From Streptomyces cylindrosporus (GTDB lineage Bacteria; Actinomycetota; Actinomycetes; Streptomycetales; Streptomycetaceae), in the NCBI RefSeq assembly GCF_022698165.1, contig NZ_JALDAY010000008.1, positions 124,001 through 188,000 of the forward strand: DNA of 64,000 nucleotides, given 5' to 3'. The translations under genes and the position numbers were made by a program. This document shows positions 24,421-34,673 of the stretch, piece by piece; position 1 is the first letter of the stretch, and each line of letters starts with the position of its first letter. Under the pieces are notes generated by a model. The model searched no databases, had not been told where the DNA came from, and worked only from the letters and a program-made list of their open reading frames with translations.

Positions 24421-24546
24421 CGGGCGAGGGCCAGCCCCCTCCGCACGGGCGGGGCCGACTCACCAATGGACGCGCAAATCGAACACGTGCTTGAATTCAA
24501 GCATGCGACCGTTCCCTTCACCCGTCCGAACAGCAGGGGCCACCGG

Positions 24547-24867
24547 ATGACTGGCGGAAGCGCGGGAGGGCCGTACGACCCGGACGGCCCGGAGGGCGCC
24601 TACGGCCCGGACGGCCCGGACGGCGCGTACGCCCCGGAAGGCACGTCCGGCCCAGTACACGTGACCGTCCACCCACCGTCCCCCGCCGGCGGCCGACGCG
24701 TCCGCGCGGACGGCGAACTCCTCGGGCTGGCCCACAACATCACCGACCTGACCGAGTTCCTCCGCCGAGCGGGCCTGGAGATCGACCCCGCCGAGATCGC
24801 GGGGGCACCGTGGATCGACTGGCGCGGGGTGGCGCCGGACCGATGGGGCCCGGAGACGGCCGACTGA
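24547..24867 (+). CDS. Hypothetical protein with collagen-like repeat
   Basis: A 106-residue protein. Residues 7-35 contain DPDGPEGAYGPDGPDGAYAP, a Gly-Pro-Asp/Glu repeat probably disordered. The rest folds as VHVTVHPPSPAGGRRVRADG, ELLGLAHNITDLTEFLRRAG, IDWRGVAPDRWGPE. The frame is open from 24466; I take the ATG at 24547 because AGGGGCC precedes it and codon usage becomes typical there. The function is unknown. Confidence 0.55.
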   Translation: MTGGSAGGPYDPDGPEGAYGPDGPDGAYAPEGTSGPVHVTVHPPSPAGGRRVRADGELLGLAHNITDLTEFLRRAGLEIDPAEIAGAPWIDWRGVAPDRWGPETAD

Positions 24868-24938
24868 CATCACCCGGCCGTTATTGGATCACCGGCCAGG
24901 GGTAGAGCATCGCATCGGTATCTGCGGCGGGGGGCCAA

Positions 24939-25409
24939 GTGACCAACATCTTCGGGCTGATCGCGTCGGTAGGTGTGGTGGTCTCGTTGCTGGTCGCGGC
25001 ATGGCAGACACGGGAACTCACACGGCAGACCGCCATCAACAACGGCATCGCCGCAGCGACCGCCATCTACAACGGAATGGAGCGGATACAGGACTTCGAG
25101 AAGTGCCTCGCCGCGGAACACTGGCTGCACGCCCACTTCTACGAGAACGCCGGCATCCCGTCGGACAGAAGCCGCCGTATCCACGTCCTCTGCCTGGCCC
25201 GCATGCTCGCCGACATACTGTCGTACGGCCTCGTGATCTCGGCACGCAACCCCGAAGTACGAGGCTACGGCGGCTGGGAGAACTACGCGCTGGCCATGCG
25301 AGACACCTGCCCCGCACTGGTCGAGGTCGTGAACCAACACCCGGAATGGTGGCCGGCGCTGGCGGAACACTGGTCGGCGAACCCTGTTCCGCGCGGAACG
25401 GCCGCCTGA
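24939..25409 (+). CDS. Hypothetical protein with N-terminal membrane anchor
   Basis: A 156-residue protein starting with one hydrophobic helix (IFGLIASVGVVVSLLVAAWQ), followed by TRELTRQTAINNGIAAATAI and a helical soluble domain (CLARMLADILSYGLVISARN, WENYALAMRDTCPALVEVVN, HPEWWPALAEHW). Streptomycetes encode many such proteins of the DUF6082-like type; I am not certain of membership. GGCGGGGGG precedes the GTG at 24939. The function is unknown. Confidence 0.6.
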   Translation: MTNIFGLIASVGVVVSLLVAAWQTRELTRQTAINNGIAAATAIYNGMERIQDFEKCLAAEHWLHAHFYENAGIPSDRSRRIHVLCLARMLADILSYGLVISARNPEVRGYGGWENYALAMRDTCPALVEVVNQHPEWWPALAEHWSANPVPRGTAA

Positions 25410-25475
25410 TCTCCTCCGACCGGATCCGGTACGACGTCCGGCGGCCCGGCTTGCCGCGTTGGCCCGAGCCGTCGC

Positions 25476-25700
25476 TCAGACGGGCCGAGGCACGATGCTC
25501 ACCGCGCGGTAGTCGTACCCGTCCTGCTTGAAGCCGGGGGCCTCCCACGTGAGGTCGACCCGTTGTCCGGGCGAGAGCGTGCGGAACCCGGGCATCTGGA
25601 TGTCGGAGTAGTGACCGAAGCAGCCGCCGGGAGTCTTGGGCGAGTCGAGCACACCCCACCCTTCCTCGTCGCGCCACTCACGGACCACGGCAGTCACCAT
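25476..25700 (-). CDS. Divergent cold-shock-domain protein
   Basis: A 74-residue OB-fold protein: VVREWRDEEGWGVLDSPKTP matches the RNP1 strand (KGFGFI in CspA) with Trp and Val replacing aromatics, GGCFGHYSDIQMPGF matches RNP2 with H and Y, and QRVDLTWEAPGFKQDGYDYR completes the barrel. It may bind RNA or single-stranded DNA. The aromatic face is reduced compared with housekeeping Csp proteins, so affinity may be low. Confidence 0.78.
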   Translation of the reverse strand: MVTAVVREWRDEEGWGVLDSPKTPGGCFGHYSDIQMPGFRTLSPGQRVDLTWEAPGFKQDGYDYRAVSIVPRPV

Positions 25701-25771
25701 GAACGAAACCTTACGGGCACTGTCGGGTGCCGAGTGGACCGAGCACCGGTCGCGGAGGGGCCGTCAGCCGG

Positions 25772-25954
25772 TCAGCTGTCCCGCGACGGGTCCGGCACCT
25801 CGGCTGCTCCGGGTTCCAGGACGACCACCGCCGTCACGGACGACCGCCGCGCCGCGTAGGCGTCCAGGTTCCTGTCGATCTCGCGCCACCGGGCCCACAG
25901 CCGCGACCGTTCGTCGCCCGTTGCGGCGCGGCCACGCGGCGGGAGGCGCGGTGC
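25772..25954 (-). pseudogene. 3' remnant of a nitroreductase/quinone-reductase family F420-dependent oxidoreductase
   Basis: The minus frame ends GDERSRLWARWREIDRNLDA, then YAARRSSVTAVVVLEPGAAE and a natural stop at 25774-25772. This is the characteristic C-terminus of Ddn-type deazaflavin-dependent nitroreductases (ERxRLW near the end and AVVVLEP at the terminus). Upstream the frame hits a TAG at 25957-25955 and no trace of the roughly 100-residue N-terminal split barrel appears in any frame. It is a truncated relic in a patch of unknown genes. Confidence 0.6.
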
Positions 25955-26049
25955 CTACGGCTGCTGACCTCCGGTCATGGCGGCCGACGCGTACGTGCTG
26001 TCGTACCAGCTCCCGGCGACCTGATCGCATGAGCAACCGCGCAGTACTA

Positions 26050-26412
26050 CTAGGCGGTCGGAGCGTCCTCATCCTCGGGGCCGGGCGCGAACCAGTGGCC
26101 GATGCTGGTCCACGTGAAGCCCTCCCGCCAGGCGGGCTTGTCGGCCACCCAGCCGAGGAGCGCTTGAAGGACCTCCTCCTGCGACTCCGTCTGCGTCTGG
26201 TAGTGCTCCGCGGGAACGCCGTCGCGGTACTCCAGTTGGTACGTGTTCTCGTCACGGAACCAGACCTGGACGTACCAGTTGCCCTCCCGGTCCTCCTCCT
26301 GCCGCTCAAGGATCAGGTGATCCCCCTGATCCAGGCCGGCGAGCATCGTCCCTATCGCCGCCGTCGAAGGGCCCTTCACCGTGTGGCCCCGACCGTTGGT
26401 CGCAATCAGCAT
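26050..26412 (-). CDS. Hypothetical protein of about 120 residues
   Basis: A soluble protein starting MLIATNGRGHTVKGPSTAAI, followed by GTMLAGLDQGDHLILERQEE, WYVQVWFRDENTYQLEYRDG, the helix TESQEEVLQALLGWVADKPA and FTWTSIGHWF. It resembles immunity-type or SUFU-like barrels seen in actinobacteria, but I cannot name a family. The ATG at 26412 has no strong ribosome site. The frame is open to 26556 across a terminator hairpin, so the longer form is unlikely. Confidence 0.6.
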   Translation of the reverse strand: MLIATNGRGHTVKGPSTAAIGTMLAGLDQGDHLILERQEEDREGNWYVQVWFRDENTYQLEYRDGVPAEHYQTQTESQEEVLQALLGWVADKPAWREGFTWTSIGHWFAPGPEDEDAPTA

Positions 26413-26487
26413 GGGCAGAGCATGGCGGAAGGGTCTGACACCCGGGCAGGCAAGAGACATCCCGAACTCGTGCGCTCCGGTTGATGT

Positions 26488-26522
26488 CAAAGGCCCCTTG
26501 GGATCATCCCAAGGGGCCTTTG
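26488..26522 (-). terminator. Hairpin terminator after tRNA-Arg
   Basis: A 16-bp perfect stem (CAAAGGCCCCTTGGGA with TCCCAAGGGGCCTTTG) and a three-base loop lies eight bases beyond the tRNA 3' end on the minus strand. Confidence 0.85.
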
Positions 26523-26529
26523 GCTTGTG

Positions 26530-26602
26530 TGCACTCGGCAGGATTCGAACCTGCAACCTTCTGATCCGTAGTCAGATGCTCTATCCGTTAAGCTACGAGT
26601 GC
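26530..26602 (-). tRNA. tRNA-Arg (anticodon ACG)
   Basis: A 73-base tRNA. The acceptor arms GCACTCG and CGAGTGC pair, with A as discriminator. The anticodon stem-loop TCTGA-CTACGGA-TCAGA gives ACG. The T arm is GGTTCGAATCC. This tRNA is the classic TadA substrate (A34 to inosine), and tadA is at 1471-1896. No CCA is encoded. Confidence 0.96.
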
Positions 26603-26748
26603 TTGTTTTGTTTTTCTGCCGGTTCCTGGCCTTTCGGCCGCTCGCGGCGACAGGAAGAACATTACATGACTGCCGCCGCCATGTGAAATCCGTTTGGTCT
26701 ACCCCTTGTGAGCTGCGGAAACGCGCCTCTGGGCGGTCTGGGAACGAT

Positions 26749-26777
26749 GAAGCCCCGGTCGGGTGGACCGGGGCTTC
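26749..26777 (-). terminator. Hairpin terminator after tRNA-Ser(GCT)
   Basis: GAAGCCCCGGTC (26749-26760) pairs with GACCGGGGCTTC (26766-26777) around a five-base loop, 12 bases past the tRNA 3' end. Confidence 0.85.
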
Positions 26778-26789
26778 GGTGATCAAGCG

Positions 26790-26880
26790 CGGAGGCGGAG
26801 GGATTTGAACCCTCGATGGGCTTTAAGGCCCAAACCGCATTAGCAGTGCGGCGCCATAGACCGGACTAGGCGACGCCTCC
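26790..26880 (-). tRNA. tRNA-Ser (anticodon GCT)
   Basis: A 91-base type II tRNA. The acceptor arms GGAGGCG and CGCCTCC pair with discriminator G. The anticodon stem-loop CCGCA-CTGCTAA-TGCGG gives GCT (Ser AGC/AGU). The long variable arm GGGCCTTAAAGCCC forms a hairpin. No CCA is encoded. Confidence 0.96.
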
Positions 26881-27143
26881 AGCACAGCCGCTCGCGCGAG
26901 CGCGAGTGGTGCGTGCAGATGATGACACAGTCGAGCGTGCTGTCACCAATCGGCCTCCACGGTACTAGGCAGGCGGGCCGCAGAGCAAAGGCCTTGTCGG
27001 GGGTGGAGGGGTGGTGGAGGGGGCAGGTCGGGGTGGTGGAGAGAGGGGGGGCGATCATCGGGGTTCGGTGGTGCCGGTAGTGCGGGCGGTGCGGTCCCCC
27101 ACCCCCGCCGCAACATCCCGCCCCGACCCGCGTTAGTCAGGTC

Positions 27144-27761
27144 ATGTTGCAGGTCACCCCCAGCAGTACTCGGCCCGGTCCGCGTTCCGACCTCGGCCGC
27201 CCCCGCCGCTCTCTCCATCCGCACCTCACCCGCCTCCGTGTCCGCCTCCTCCTCATCGCCACCGCCGCAACCGCCGCCGCCTCCTCATCCGTCCTGCCCG
27301 CCGTCGCCCACGCCGACGTCTCGCCCACCGGCATGACACCCACCGGCGCGAACCGCCCGGACATCGCCCCGGCCTCGCTCCTCCCCCTCGCACCCCCGCC
27401 CGCCCGAGACGAGGACCGTCCCGGCGATCACCTCACCGTCACCGTGCGCGATGCCGGTGGTGGGAAGGACGGGACGTACCAGCTGTACTGCCACCCCGGC
27501 GGCGGCGATCATCCCGACGTGGCCGGTGCCTGTGCCGCGCTCGATCGGCGGACCCGGTGGGGTACCGACACGTTCGCCCCCGTTCCGGGCGGCAGCATCT
27601 GCACCATGCAGTACGGCGGCCCCGCCACCGCGCACGTCACCGGCGTCTGGGCCGGGCGGCGCGTCAACGCGTCGTACGACCGCAGCGACGGCTGCCAGAT
27701 CGCGCGGTGGGACCGACTCGTACCCCTGCTGCCCGACCTGCGTCCGCAAGGACGGTCGTAA
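27144..27761 (+). CDS. Secreted SSI-family serine protease inhibitor
   Basis: A 205-residue protein with an unusually long N-region (about 30 basic residues) before the hydrophobic core LLLIATAATAAASSSVLPAV and an AHA/D-type cleavage site. A Pro-rich linker leads to the inhibitor domain (about 95-200): GTYQLYCHPGGGDHPDVAGA, CAALDRRTRWGTDTF, and the reactive loop ICTMQYGGPATAHVTG. By alignment with SSI (Cys-Pro-Met73-Val) the P1 residue would be Met, suggesting subtilisin- or chymotrypsin-like targets. Four Cys form the two conserved disulfides. No clear ribosome site precedes the ATG. Confidence 0.85.
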   Translation: MLQVTPSSTRPGPRSDLGRPRRSLHPHLTRLRVRLLLIATAATAAASSSVLPAVAHADVSPTGMTPTGANRPDIAPASLLPLAPPPARDEDRPGDHLTVTVRDAGGGKDGTYQLYCHPGGGDHPDVAGACAALDRRTRWGTDTFAPVPGGSICTMQYGGPATAHVTGVWAGRRVNASYDRSDGCQIARWDRLVPLLPDLRPQGRS

Positions 27762-28098
27762 AGCGGCGGGCGTAAGGGACGGCGGAAGCAGCCATGAACG
27801 GGCCCGTACGGGCGTCCCCCGCCCACAGCCTCCGCACCGCGTTGACACCGGGTCCGTAAAGGTCCCGCGAGGGTTTCGGGGAGTTCGGGGCTGGTCGGGG
27901 GTGGGGTGGGGTGCAGGCCCGGTGGTGGGGCGGTGATGCGGTCACACGTTCTGCTTCACTTCGTCGTGCGACCTCCCTCTCATCCGACGCCCCGAGCGCA
28001 AGCACTGCGCTTAGACTCCCTCGCGTGACACGTCGCGGGCCGGTTGGCAAGATGGCCCGAGCGGCCGGCAAGGTGCGGTAACAGGGAGGAAGCGTCTC
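27762..28098. other. Intergenic region before the large PAS gene
   Basis: 337 bases with no supported gene. TTGACA at 27842-27847 lacks a convincing -10 at the right distance. CTTAGACT near 28011 is a possible -10. CAGGGAGGAAG at about 28083 is the ribosome site for the GTG at 28099. Two G-rich runs (GGGGTGGGGTGGGG-like, 27895-27915) could form unusual structure. Confidence 0.4.
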
Positions 28099-31000
28099 GT
28101 GAGCAGCAGGCCATCCCGAGGCGCTGCTCGCCTCGCAGCCATACTCGACGCGCTTCCCGATGCGTTGGTGCTGGTCAACGCCAACGGGACCGTCGTCAAC
28201 GCGAACACCATCGCGCTTGAGGCCTTCGAGGCGCCGGGGACGGCGTTGGTCGGGCGCGGGCTGCTCGATCTGCTGCCCCAGTTCGACTCCAAGCTCATTC
28301 CCGGGTCCATGCGGCGGCCCGACCACATGGACCCCGCCGGGCGGACCAAGCCGACGCGGATGATCGCGCGGCGCACCGACGGCGTCGAGTTCCCCGTCGA
28401 GGTCACCAGCGCCAATCTCGAGAACGGGCAGCAGGCCTACGACGGTTACGGCTACAGCGGCGACGAGCTGCTGATGCTCGTCGTACGGGACCTGACCGGG
28501 ACCGTCGACACCGAGGCCGAGCTCGCGCGCTCGCAGCGGCAGACCGAGATGATCCTGCGGGCAGCCGCGGAAGGGGTTGTCGGGACCGATACCGACGGGC
28601 GGATCGTGCTCGTCAATCCGGCCGCCGCCCAGATCCTGGGGTACCGGGCCAGCGACCTCGGCGGCAAGGCGCTGCACGACCTCGTGCTGCACTCGCGCGC
28701 CGACGGCACCCCGTTCCCGTACGAGGAGTCCCCGCTCGCCGACACCCTGCGCTCCGGTCGCAAGCACCGGGTGCGCGGGCAGGTGCTGTTCGCCAAGGGC
28801 GGGCAGAAGGTCTCCGTCGACCTCACCACCGCGCCCGTGCGCGACGGCGACCAGCTCGTCGGCGCCGTGATGACCTTCACCGACCGGCGGCCGTACGACG
28901 CCCTCCTCGCCGAGAAGGCCGCGCTGGAGAAGCGTCACGCCGAGGAACTGGAGCGGCTCGACGAGGACCACGCCTCCGAGCTGACCGCCCTGCGCCAGAA
29001 GCACGTCACCGAGATCGAGGACCTTCAGGAACAGCACGACGAGGAACTCGCCGCCGGCGAGGAGCGCTACGCCGCCCTCGGGGAGCGCGAGGCCGACCGT
29101 TACGAGGCCCTCGCCGCCCGGTACGACCAGCTGTCGACGCTGCTCGGCCGGTCCCTGCGCGGACCGCTGGACGAGCTGCGCCGCGAGCTCGCCGCGCTGG
29201 CTGCGGACGACGCGGGGCAGTTGTGGCCCGAGGCCAATCAGGTGCTGCACCACCTCTCCGCCGGTTATTCGCGGATCACGACCCTGATCGACAACGTCCT
29301 CGGGTATCAGCGGCTCGACGTCGGCAGTGAGCAGATCAGTCGTACGAAGGTGATGCTCGACGCCGTCGTCGCGGCCGGTGTCGACGGAGCCGTCGAACTG
29401 ATCGGGCCGGGGCGGGTGCAGTTCGCCGTGCACGCGCCGCCCATCGAGGCCGAGGTCGACCCGCAGCGGCTCGCGAGCGCCCTCGCCCACCTCGTCGCGG
29501 ACGTCGCCGGCGTCGACGCGACCGGCAACGCGCCCGTGTCCGCGGGCGGTTACATGGACAACACGGTGGTCGTGGCCGCCGCGCAGCGCGGTGAAGTCGT
29601 ACGGATCGAGGTGCGCGGGCCGTACGCCGGGGGAGACCCGGTGCACGAGCCGATCGTGCGCGGGATCGTGCGGGCTCATGGTGGCGTGCTGCAGACGCAC
29701 GAAGTGCCCGGCATGAGCGGCAGCGCTTATGTGCTGGAGGTGCCCATCGGGGGTGGGGCCGGGGCCGTCCCGGTCGAGACGCCCGTCGAGACTCCCGAGG
29801 CCGAGGAGACGTCCGGCGGACGGCGGCGGGCCCGGCGGTCCTCCGTCGACGCCTTCCTGGAGAGCGGGGCTCCGGGGGAGGGCGCGGACGCGGTTACGGC
29901 GCCCGAGGGCGAGGCCGGTGTGCCCACCGGGCGGCGCCGGCGGCGCGCGGTCGAGGAGTCGGCGGCCGCCGCGGCTGCCACGGGCAGCGCCGTGGAGGTG
30001 GCCGGCGGGACCGGGCGGCGGCGCGGTCGGTCGGCCGAGGGCGGTGGTGACGGGGTCGCCGCCGAGGGTGCGGTGGTCACGGCCGCCGAGCATGCGGCGG
30101 GGGCCGCGGCCGTGGGTACGGGGCTGGGCGGCACCGTACCGCCGCAGGGCGTACCGGCGTCGCCGCAAGGTGTGAACGCTCCGGCCGGCGGACGGCGTGC
30201 CCGGCACGGCGGCGGCGAACAGCACGCGCTGCCCGCGGCACTGCCCGCCGGGTCGGCCGCCAACGATCAGTCGATGACGCCGGGTTCGGGTGCGGGTGCG
30301 GGTGCGGGCTCGGGTGCGGGGGCGCCTTCGGGTGCAGGCCCGGGGGCGGGTTCCGCTGCGGTTGCCGGTGGCCAGGGGGGTCCCGCCGATCAGCCGGTAC
30401 CGGGCAATCAGCCTGTCCTTGCCAACCAGCCCGTTCCGGTCGAGGGTGGTCAGCCGACCGGGCGGCGTCGACGTGCGCTGGCCGCGGCGAATGAGCGCGC
30501 CGCCGCGCAGGAGGCTGGTCCCCGTACGGTGTTCGCCCTGCCGCCGGCCGAGGCGGACCGGGCGCCGGGTGGGGTGGTGCCTGGTGTTCCCGGGGTTCCA
30601 GGCGTTCCTGGTGCTCCTGGTGGGGTCGGTGGGCAGGCGCCGGTGCCGGCACAGGCCCAGCCGCAGATTCCTGGGCAGGCGCAGGCCGTGCCCGCGCAGG
30701 CGCCGGTTCCACCGCAGGGGCAGGGGCTTGGGCAGCCTCAGGTGCCGGGCCAGCCTCAGCTTCCCGGGCAGAGCGGTCAGGAACTCTCCGGTGACGCCCT
30801 GATCGAGGACGGGCGGCACGACGCCGTATCCCACGATCAGTCCGGCGACCACACTCCGCCCCAGCCGCACCCCACCACCGCACCGACGGGGCGCCGTCGG
30901 CGGGCCGTGGCGCAGCCGGGCGCGGTGGCCGGGACGCCCGCGCAGGGGGTTCCGGCGCAGGACGCCGGTGCGCAGGGGGGCGTGCAGAACGCTGCCCAGG

Positions 31001-32691
31001 CCGCCGGTCATGGCCACGGCCATGGGGTTACGGCGGCTGGTCAGGCCGTACCTCAGATCGCGCAGCCCGCTGCCACGGGCGTGCCCGCTCAGGGCACCGT
31101 CGCCCCGGGCGGGCAGCCGGCTCCCGGGCAGTTGGCGCCGGGGCAGTTGGCACCCGGTCAGCCGGTCCCCGGACAACCCGTCCCGGCCCAGCCCGGCCTC
31201 GCGCCGGTGGCCCAGGCCCCCGGCGTCCCCGGCCAGGTCCCGCCCGGGCAGCCCGCCCTGCCTGCACAAGCCGCGGGCCAGGTCGGCGCCCAGGCCGCCC
31301 CGGGCCAGCCGCTTCCGGCGCCGGGTGCGCAGCAGGTCCCCGGTCATCCCCTCCCCGCCGACGCCGCCGGCACCCCCGTAACCCCGCAGCCCGCGCAGGC
31401 GACGCCGGCTCCCGGTGTTCCGCAGGGCGGTCAGGCCGCCGTCGCTCCCGGTGCCGCGCACCCCGCGCAGAGCACGCCCGCTCCGGGCACGCCGTTGCCC
31501 GCCGAGGCGCAGGCGCAGCCGCGGGTCGCTCAGCCGCTTCCCGCCGAGTCGGACGCCCCTGCCGTCGACCCGAACTCCACTCAGGGGCGGGCGATCAGTG
31601 TGCGGACGTTGGGGCAGGGGGTGCCGTTCACTCGGCAGGCGGCGCAGGTGCAGCAGCCGACGGCGACGCCCGCGCCGCACAACCCGAGCGGTTCCGGTCG
31701 GCGGCGCAAGCTGGGCCAGCGGACCGACTCGGGTCAGGAGCAGGCCGCCCGGCCGCACCCGACCGCCGCCGAGCAACAGGTGCCGGCGCAGGCGCAGCCC
31801 TCGTTGGCGGGGCAGTCGCGGCTCGCGCCGATGACCGAGGGGGCCGGACGTTCGTACGCCATAGGGGCACCGGACGAGAACGCCGCCGAGGGGCCCGAGC
31901 CGCTGGACGGTCCCGGCGGGGCCGTAGAGGTCGCCGATCCGCCGCGGCCGGTGCCGATGGACGACGAGCTGCCGCCCGAGCCGCTCGACAACCCGCGCCG
32001 GCTGCTGGTGTGGCCCGCGCCGGACGTGACGACCCAGCAGGCGCTGAGCGATCGCGGGTACCGGCCGGTGATCGTGCATTCGCGCGAGGAGGTCGACGCG
32101 CAGATCGCCGCCTTCCCGGCCGCGCTGTTCGTCGACCCGTTGACCGGGCCGATCACGCGGACCGCGCTGCAGTCGCTGCGGCAGGCGGCGGTCGCCGCCG
32201 AGGTGCCGGTCATGGTCACGGCCGGGCTCGGACAGGCGACGCGCGAGGCCGCCTACGGCGCCGACCCCGCCGTACTCCTGAAGGCGCTTGCGCCGCGGGA
32301 CAGCGAGCAGCATCCGCCGCGCGTGCTGCTGATCGAGGAGCACGCGGAGATCGCGCTGGCGCTGACCGCGACGCTGGAGCGGCGCGGGATGCAGGTGGCG
32401 CGGGCCGCGAGCGATGCGGACGCGGTGACGCTGGCGGGGCAGCTCAGGCCCAATCTGGTGGTCATGGACCTCATGCAGGTGCACCGGCGGCAGGCCGGGA
32501 TCATCGACTGGCTGCGGGCGAACGGGCAGCTCAACCGCACCCCGCTCGTCGTCTACACCGCCGCCGTCGACCAGGCCGACCTCCCGCGGCTGGCCTCCGG
32601 CGAGACCGTCCTGTTCCTCGCCGAGCGGTCCACCAGCAACGAGGTCCAGGCCCGGATCGTCGACCTGCTCGCCCGGATCGGCACGAACTGA
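28099..32691 (+). CDS. Large PAS / pseudo-histidine-kinase / pseudo-receiver protein with disordered linker
   Basis: 1530 residues. PAS domains lie at about 10-130 (LDALPDALVLVNANGTVVNA) and 145-265 (AAAEGVVGTDTDGRIVLVNP). A coiled coil (about 268-345) has repeated Ala/Glu/Leu heptads. A HisKA-like segment reads GRSLRGPLDELRRELAALAA where the phospho-accepting His would be Arg. The HATPase-like part (about 430-550) lacks the Asn of the N box (RLASALAHLVADVAG). Residues about 555-1290 are Pro/Gln/Ala/Gly-rich and disordered, with recurring TGRRRR motifs. Two receiver-like domains end the protein; the last has VLLIEEHAEIALALTATLER and LVVMDLMQVH but reads LFLAERS where the conserved Lys is expected. 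It is probably a non-catalytic signalling scaffold. Confidence 0.8.
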   Translation: MSSRPSRGAARLAAILDALPDALVLVNANGTVVNANTIALEAFEAPGTALVGRGLLDLLPQFDSKLIPGSMRRPDHMDPAGRTKPTRMIARRTDGVEFPVEVTSANLENGQQAYDGYGYSGDELLMLVVRDLTGTVDTEAELARSQRQTEMILRAAAEGVVGTDTDGRIVLVNPAAAQILGYRASDLGGKALHDLVLHSRADGTPFPYEESPLADTLRSGRKHRVRGQVLFAKGGQKVSVDLTTAPVRDGDQLVGAVMTFTDRRPYDALLAEKAALEKRHAEELERLDEDHASELTALRQKHVTEIEDLQEQHDEELAAGEERYAALGEREADRYEALAARYDQLSTLLGRSLRGPLDELRRELAALAADDAGQLWPEANQVLHHLSAGYSRITTLIDNVLGYQRLDVGSEQISRTKVMLDAVVAAGVDGAVELIGPGRVQFAVHAPPIEAEVDPQRLASALAHLVADVAGVDATGNAPVSAGGYMDNTVVVAAAQRGEVVRIEVRGPYAGGDPVHEPIVRGIVRAHGGVLQTHEVPGMSGSAYVLEVPIGGGAGAVPVETPVETPEAEETSGGRRRARRSSVDAFLESGAPGEGADAVTAPEGEAGVPTGRRRRRAVEESAAAAAATGSAVEVAGGTGRRRGRSAEGGGDGVAAEGAVVTAAEHAAGAAAVGTGLGGTVPPQGVPASPQGVNAPAGGRRARHGGGEQHALPAALPAGSAANDQSMTPGSGAGAGAGSGAGAPSGAGPGAGSAAVAGGQGGPADQPVPGNQPVLANQPVPVEGGQPTGRRRRALAAANERAAAQEAGPRTVFALPPAEADRAPGGVVPGVPGVPGVPGAPGGVGGQAPVPAQAQPQIPGQAQAVPAQAPVPPQGQGLGQPQVPGQPQLPGQSGQELSGDALIEDGRHDAVSHDQSGDHTPPQPHPTTAPTGRRRRAVAQPGAVAGTPAQGVPAQDAGAQGGVQNAAQAAGHGHGHGVTAAGQAVPQIAQPAATGVPAQGTVAPGGQPAPGQLAPGQLAPGQPVPGQPVPAQPGLAPVAQAPGVPGQVPPGQPALPAQAAGQVGAQAAPGQPLPAPGAQQVPGHPLPADAAGTPVTPQPAQATPAPGVPQGGQAAVAPGAAHPAQSTPAPGTPLPAEAQAQPRVAQPLPAESDAPAVDPNSTQGRAISVRTLGQGVPFTRQAAQVQQPTATPAPHNPSGSGRRRKLGQRTDSGQEQAARPHPTAAEQQVPAQAQPSLAGQSRLAPMTEGAGRSYAIGAPDENAAEGPEPLDGPGGAVEVADPPRPVPMDDELPPEPLDNPRRLLVWPAPDVTTQQALSDRGYRPVIVHSREEVDAQIAAFPAALFVDPLTGPITRTALQSLRQAAVAAEVPVMVTAGLGQATREAAYGADPAVLLKALAPRDSEQHPPRVLLIEEHAEIALALTATLERRGMQVARAASDADAVTLAGQLRPNLVVMDLMQVHRRQAGIIDWLRANGQLNRTPLVVYTAAVDQADLPRLASGETVLFLAERSTSNEVQARIVDLLARIGTN

Positions 32692-32760
32692 GCCACTGGC
32701 GCGGGAGCTCGGGTTGCTGCTGGGCCGGCACGTCACTCGTGTACGTTCGCGTGCGGCGGG

Positions 32761-32798
32761 GCGCCGGGCCGGGGCCCTTGGGGCATCCCGCCCGGCGC
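32761..32798 (+). terminator. Probable hairpin terminator between convergent genes
   Basis: GCGCCGGGC (32761-32769) pairs with GCCCGGCGC (32790-32798), with an inner GGGGCCC/GGGGC-rich loop. It lies between the PAS gene stop (32691) and the convergent acyl-CoA ligase stop (32853). There is no T tract. Confidence 0.5.
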
Positions 32799-32852
32799 AC
32801 GTAGGCAATTGGCGCGTGGGGTCTGTGGTTCGGTCTGTGGTGACCGGGCGGA

Positions 32853-34511
<1,659 letters not shown>

Positions 34512-34573
34512 GGCGTCCTCCCGGGGCGGCGACATTGCCTACGCGGTAGTAGGGGTTGCCGCTGATTCTGCGC

Positions 34574-34591
34574 ACATACCAAGTGGTATGT
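34574..34591 (-). promoter_or_regulatory. Palindromic operator upstream of the acyl-CoA ligase
   Basis: ACATACCA-AG-TGGTATGT is an 18-base inverted repeat with perfect 8-base arms, between the ligase start and the SigE-family sigma gene. The form fits TetR-type fatty-acid or drug regulators. No matching regulator gene is adjacent. Confidence 0.6.
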
Positions 34592-34673
34592 CACTAGGTG
34601 CCGATGATCGATCGCGTCACGCCGACCCCCAATAGCCACCAGGTCGGCCCGCGACCGGCCCCAGGTGGGCGCA

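Noticed and set aside
24980..25240. Additional plus-strand frames in the membrane-anchored hypothetical gene
   Set aside because: Ser/Arg/Pro-rich shadow translation without start signal.
26490..26556. Longer N-terminus of the 26-kb hypothetical gene
   Set aside because: The extra codons cross a perfect terminator hairpin and the tRNA-Arg 3' region.
27842..27847. TTGACA as a -35 for the PAS gene
   Set aside because: No -10 at 16-19 bases; followed by GC-rich sequence.
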